From Prevotella melaninogenica ATCC 25845 (GTDB taxonomy: Bacteria; Bacteroidota; Bacteroidia; Bacteroidales; Bacteroidaceae): 64,000 bases of DNA. Location of the stretch: positions 62,001 to 126,000 of the forward strand of contig NC_014371.1 in assembly GCF_000144405.1 (NCBI RefSeq), given 5' to 3'. Both the position numbers and the translations under genes were made by a program. Of this stretch, positions 63,146-64,000 are shown in pieces. Position 1 is the first letter of the stretch. Each line of letters begins with the position of its first letter. The notes below the pieces were generated by a model. That model did no database searches. It had not been told where the DNA came from and was given only the letters and a program-made list of their open reading frames with translations.

Positions 63146-63698
63146 CTATTTTTCTTCCCCTCTCATCAAACAGTGAGTATATCCTCTTTAACTCTGATAT
63201 AAGCATTTGCTCGAACGTTTCCCATTGGAATAGGGAGGTTGCATCGTCTCTATCACAATAGTGCACGGTGCTTGTTCTTTTATCTATATAAAGATAAGAA
63301 CCGTCCCAGTCATAACCGCCTATAAAGAAATGGTCGTCTGTGGCATTTCGAGGTCTTTCCCGAATGTTTGCCGTAATAATCGAAAACGGTTGGCGGCTTT
63401 CATCAGTGCTTCTTTTATAGTTTCTTCTTAATCCGTCTAAACAAAAGGTTCCAACCAATATGTCCAAGCCATTGCTTACATCTAACAAGAATTTTTTATA
63501 ATCGATGGGAATTTCCATGCCCAATTCTTTCTCCAATGCTTGGACATCGTTCTTACTTAGCGGAGGATATAGGGTGTTTAGCCAAGCCTCGGGGGCTATA
63601 TGGGGCGCTTTTCCTATAAGGATTGCACCGGAGGATTGGGATTCTTCAATACCCTGGTTCTGAAATCTATAAATTAAATCCCTATATGTTTTATTCAT
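63111..63698 (-). CDS. SMI1/KNR4 (SUKH) domain protein
   Basis: 195 residues. The segment from about 48 to 155 matches the SUKH fold: PLSKNDVQALEKELGMEIPIDYKKFLLDVSNGLDI, then DHFFIGGYDWDGSYLYIDKRTSTVHYCDRDDATSLFQWETFEQML. SUKH proteins are often immunity proteins against polymorphic toxins, but stand-alone members also exist. No toxin gene is seen next to it; the only neighbour is the short barrel-like fragment on the same strand. Function therefore remains open. Confidence 0.8.
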   Translation of the reverse strand: MNKTYRDLIYRFQNQGIEESQSSGAILIGKAPHIAPEAWLNTLYPPLSKNDVQALEKELGMEIPIDYKKFLLDVSNGLDILVGTFCLDGLRRNYKRSTDESRQPFSIITANIRERPRNATDDHFFIGGYDWDGSYLYIDKRTSTVHYCDRDDATSLFQWETFEQMLISELKRIYSLFDERGRKIDEDLYTTPIKR

Positions 63699-64000
63699 AT
63701 TCGATTTTTCTATATACGTTATACTATTTATGGTAAAGGCTCATCATTAAAAATGAAGAATTTGACAATAGTTGATTTAATCTCTATTGATTTTCTTCCC
63801 ACTTGATGGATTCCTGTAATTACCATTATGCCTACTAAGATGTTCTTCACAAATTCAATAAGATATCGCAAATATATAATAATATTCAATACGGCGCAAC
63901 TATTTGGCTCAATAATTTGCTGCGTATTATGTGAGGGGGATAGTAGTTGTGTTTATAGCTTTTGTGGTTAATGTAAAATAAATTCACAACGTGCTTTTTA
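63699..64000. other. Intergenic end of window
   Basis: 302 bp, AT-rich, no convincing gene. A -7-like TATATTTG on the minus strand at 63869-63876 could start transcription of the SUKH gene with a leader of about 165 nt. Confidence 0.3.

Overview
The window looks like chromosome of an oral-type Prevotella (order Bacteroidales, phylum Bacteroidota). I judge this from the protein families (class III fructose-1,6-bisphosphatase, NUDIX-type sugar regulator, Na+-NQR, FucP-type sugar porter, TonB receptor paired with a lipoprotein, DUF389 protein), the Bacteroidota promoter signature (-7 box TAnnTTTG, -33 TTTG) upstream of many genes, the weak ribosome-binding sites, and long intergenic spaces rich in repeats. 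The species assignment is inference. No rRNA, tRNA, insertion sequence or CRISPR array was seen.

Layout. 1-4.6 kb: end of a sugar transferase, divergent dinB, two small zinc-ribbon membrane proteins and pyruvate kinase. 5.5-14.3 kb (minus strand): rpiB-tkt, a NUDIX-type regulator, the galactose cluster galM-transporter-galK, and a lipoprotein. 15.2-22 kb: two hypothetical genes, then a His/Cys-rich small protein, a TonB-dependent receptor and a duplicated-domain lipoprotein, which look like one uptake system. 22.6-31.1 kb: pfkA followed by the complete F-type ATP synthase operon (atpD-C-I-like-B-E-F-H-A-G). 31.8-36.9 kb: small membrane and stress proteins, a DUF389 protein, rpsA. 37-41.4 kb: tamB. 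41.7-47.7 kb: nqrABCDEF. 47.9-51.6 kb: a strongly structured candidate non-coding RNA, then four genes for exported proteins including a CsgG-like one. 52-53 kb: an Abi_2 (AbiD/AbiF, HEPN-type) gene preceded by a promoter and intrinsic terminator that define a roughly 50-nt RNA. 54-61.9 kb (minus): ftsE-like ABC ATPase, lysC, lysA, two glycosyltransferase-like genes, fbp. 62-64 kb: a PH-domain-like membrane protein, a possible outer-membrane-protein fragment and a SUKH-domain protein.

Functionally the window is rich in central carbon metabolism (pyk, rpiB, tkt, gal genes, pfkA, fbp) and membrane energetics (ATP synthase, Na+-NQR).

The least expected observation is in the intergenic DNA. Six large gaps each carry a 110-bp element made of exactly five ordered 22-bp modules. 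Three further gaps carry arrays of short palindromes with the same 22-bp period but different sequence. Together with the Abi-linked RNA and the large RNA after nqrF, these are the strongest leads to undescribed biology here.
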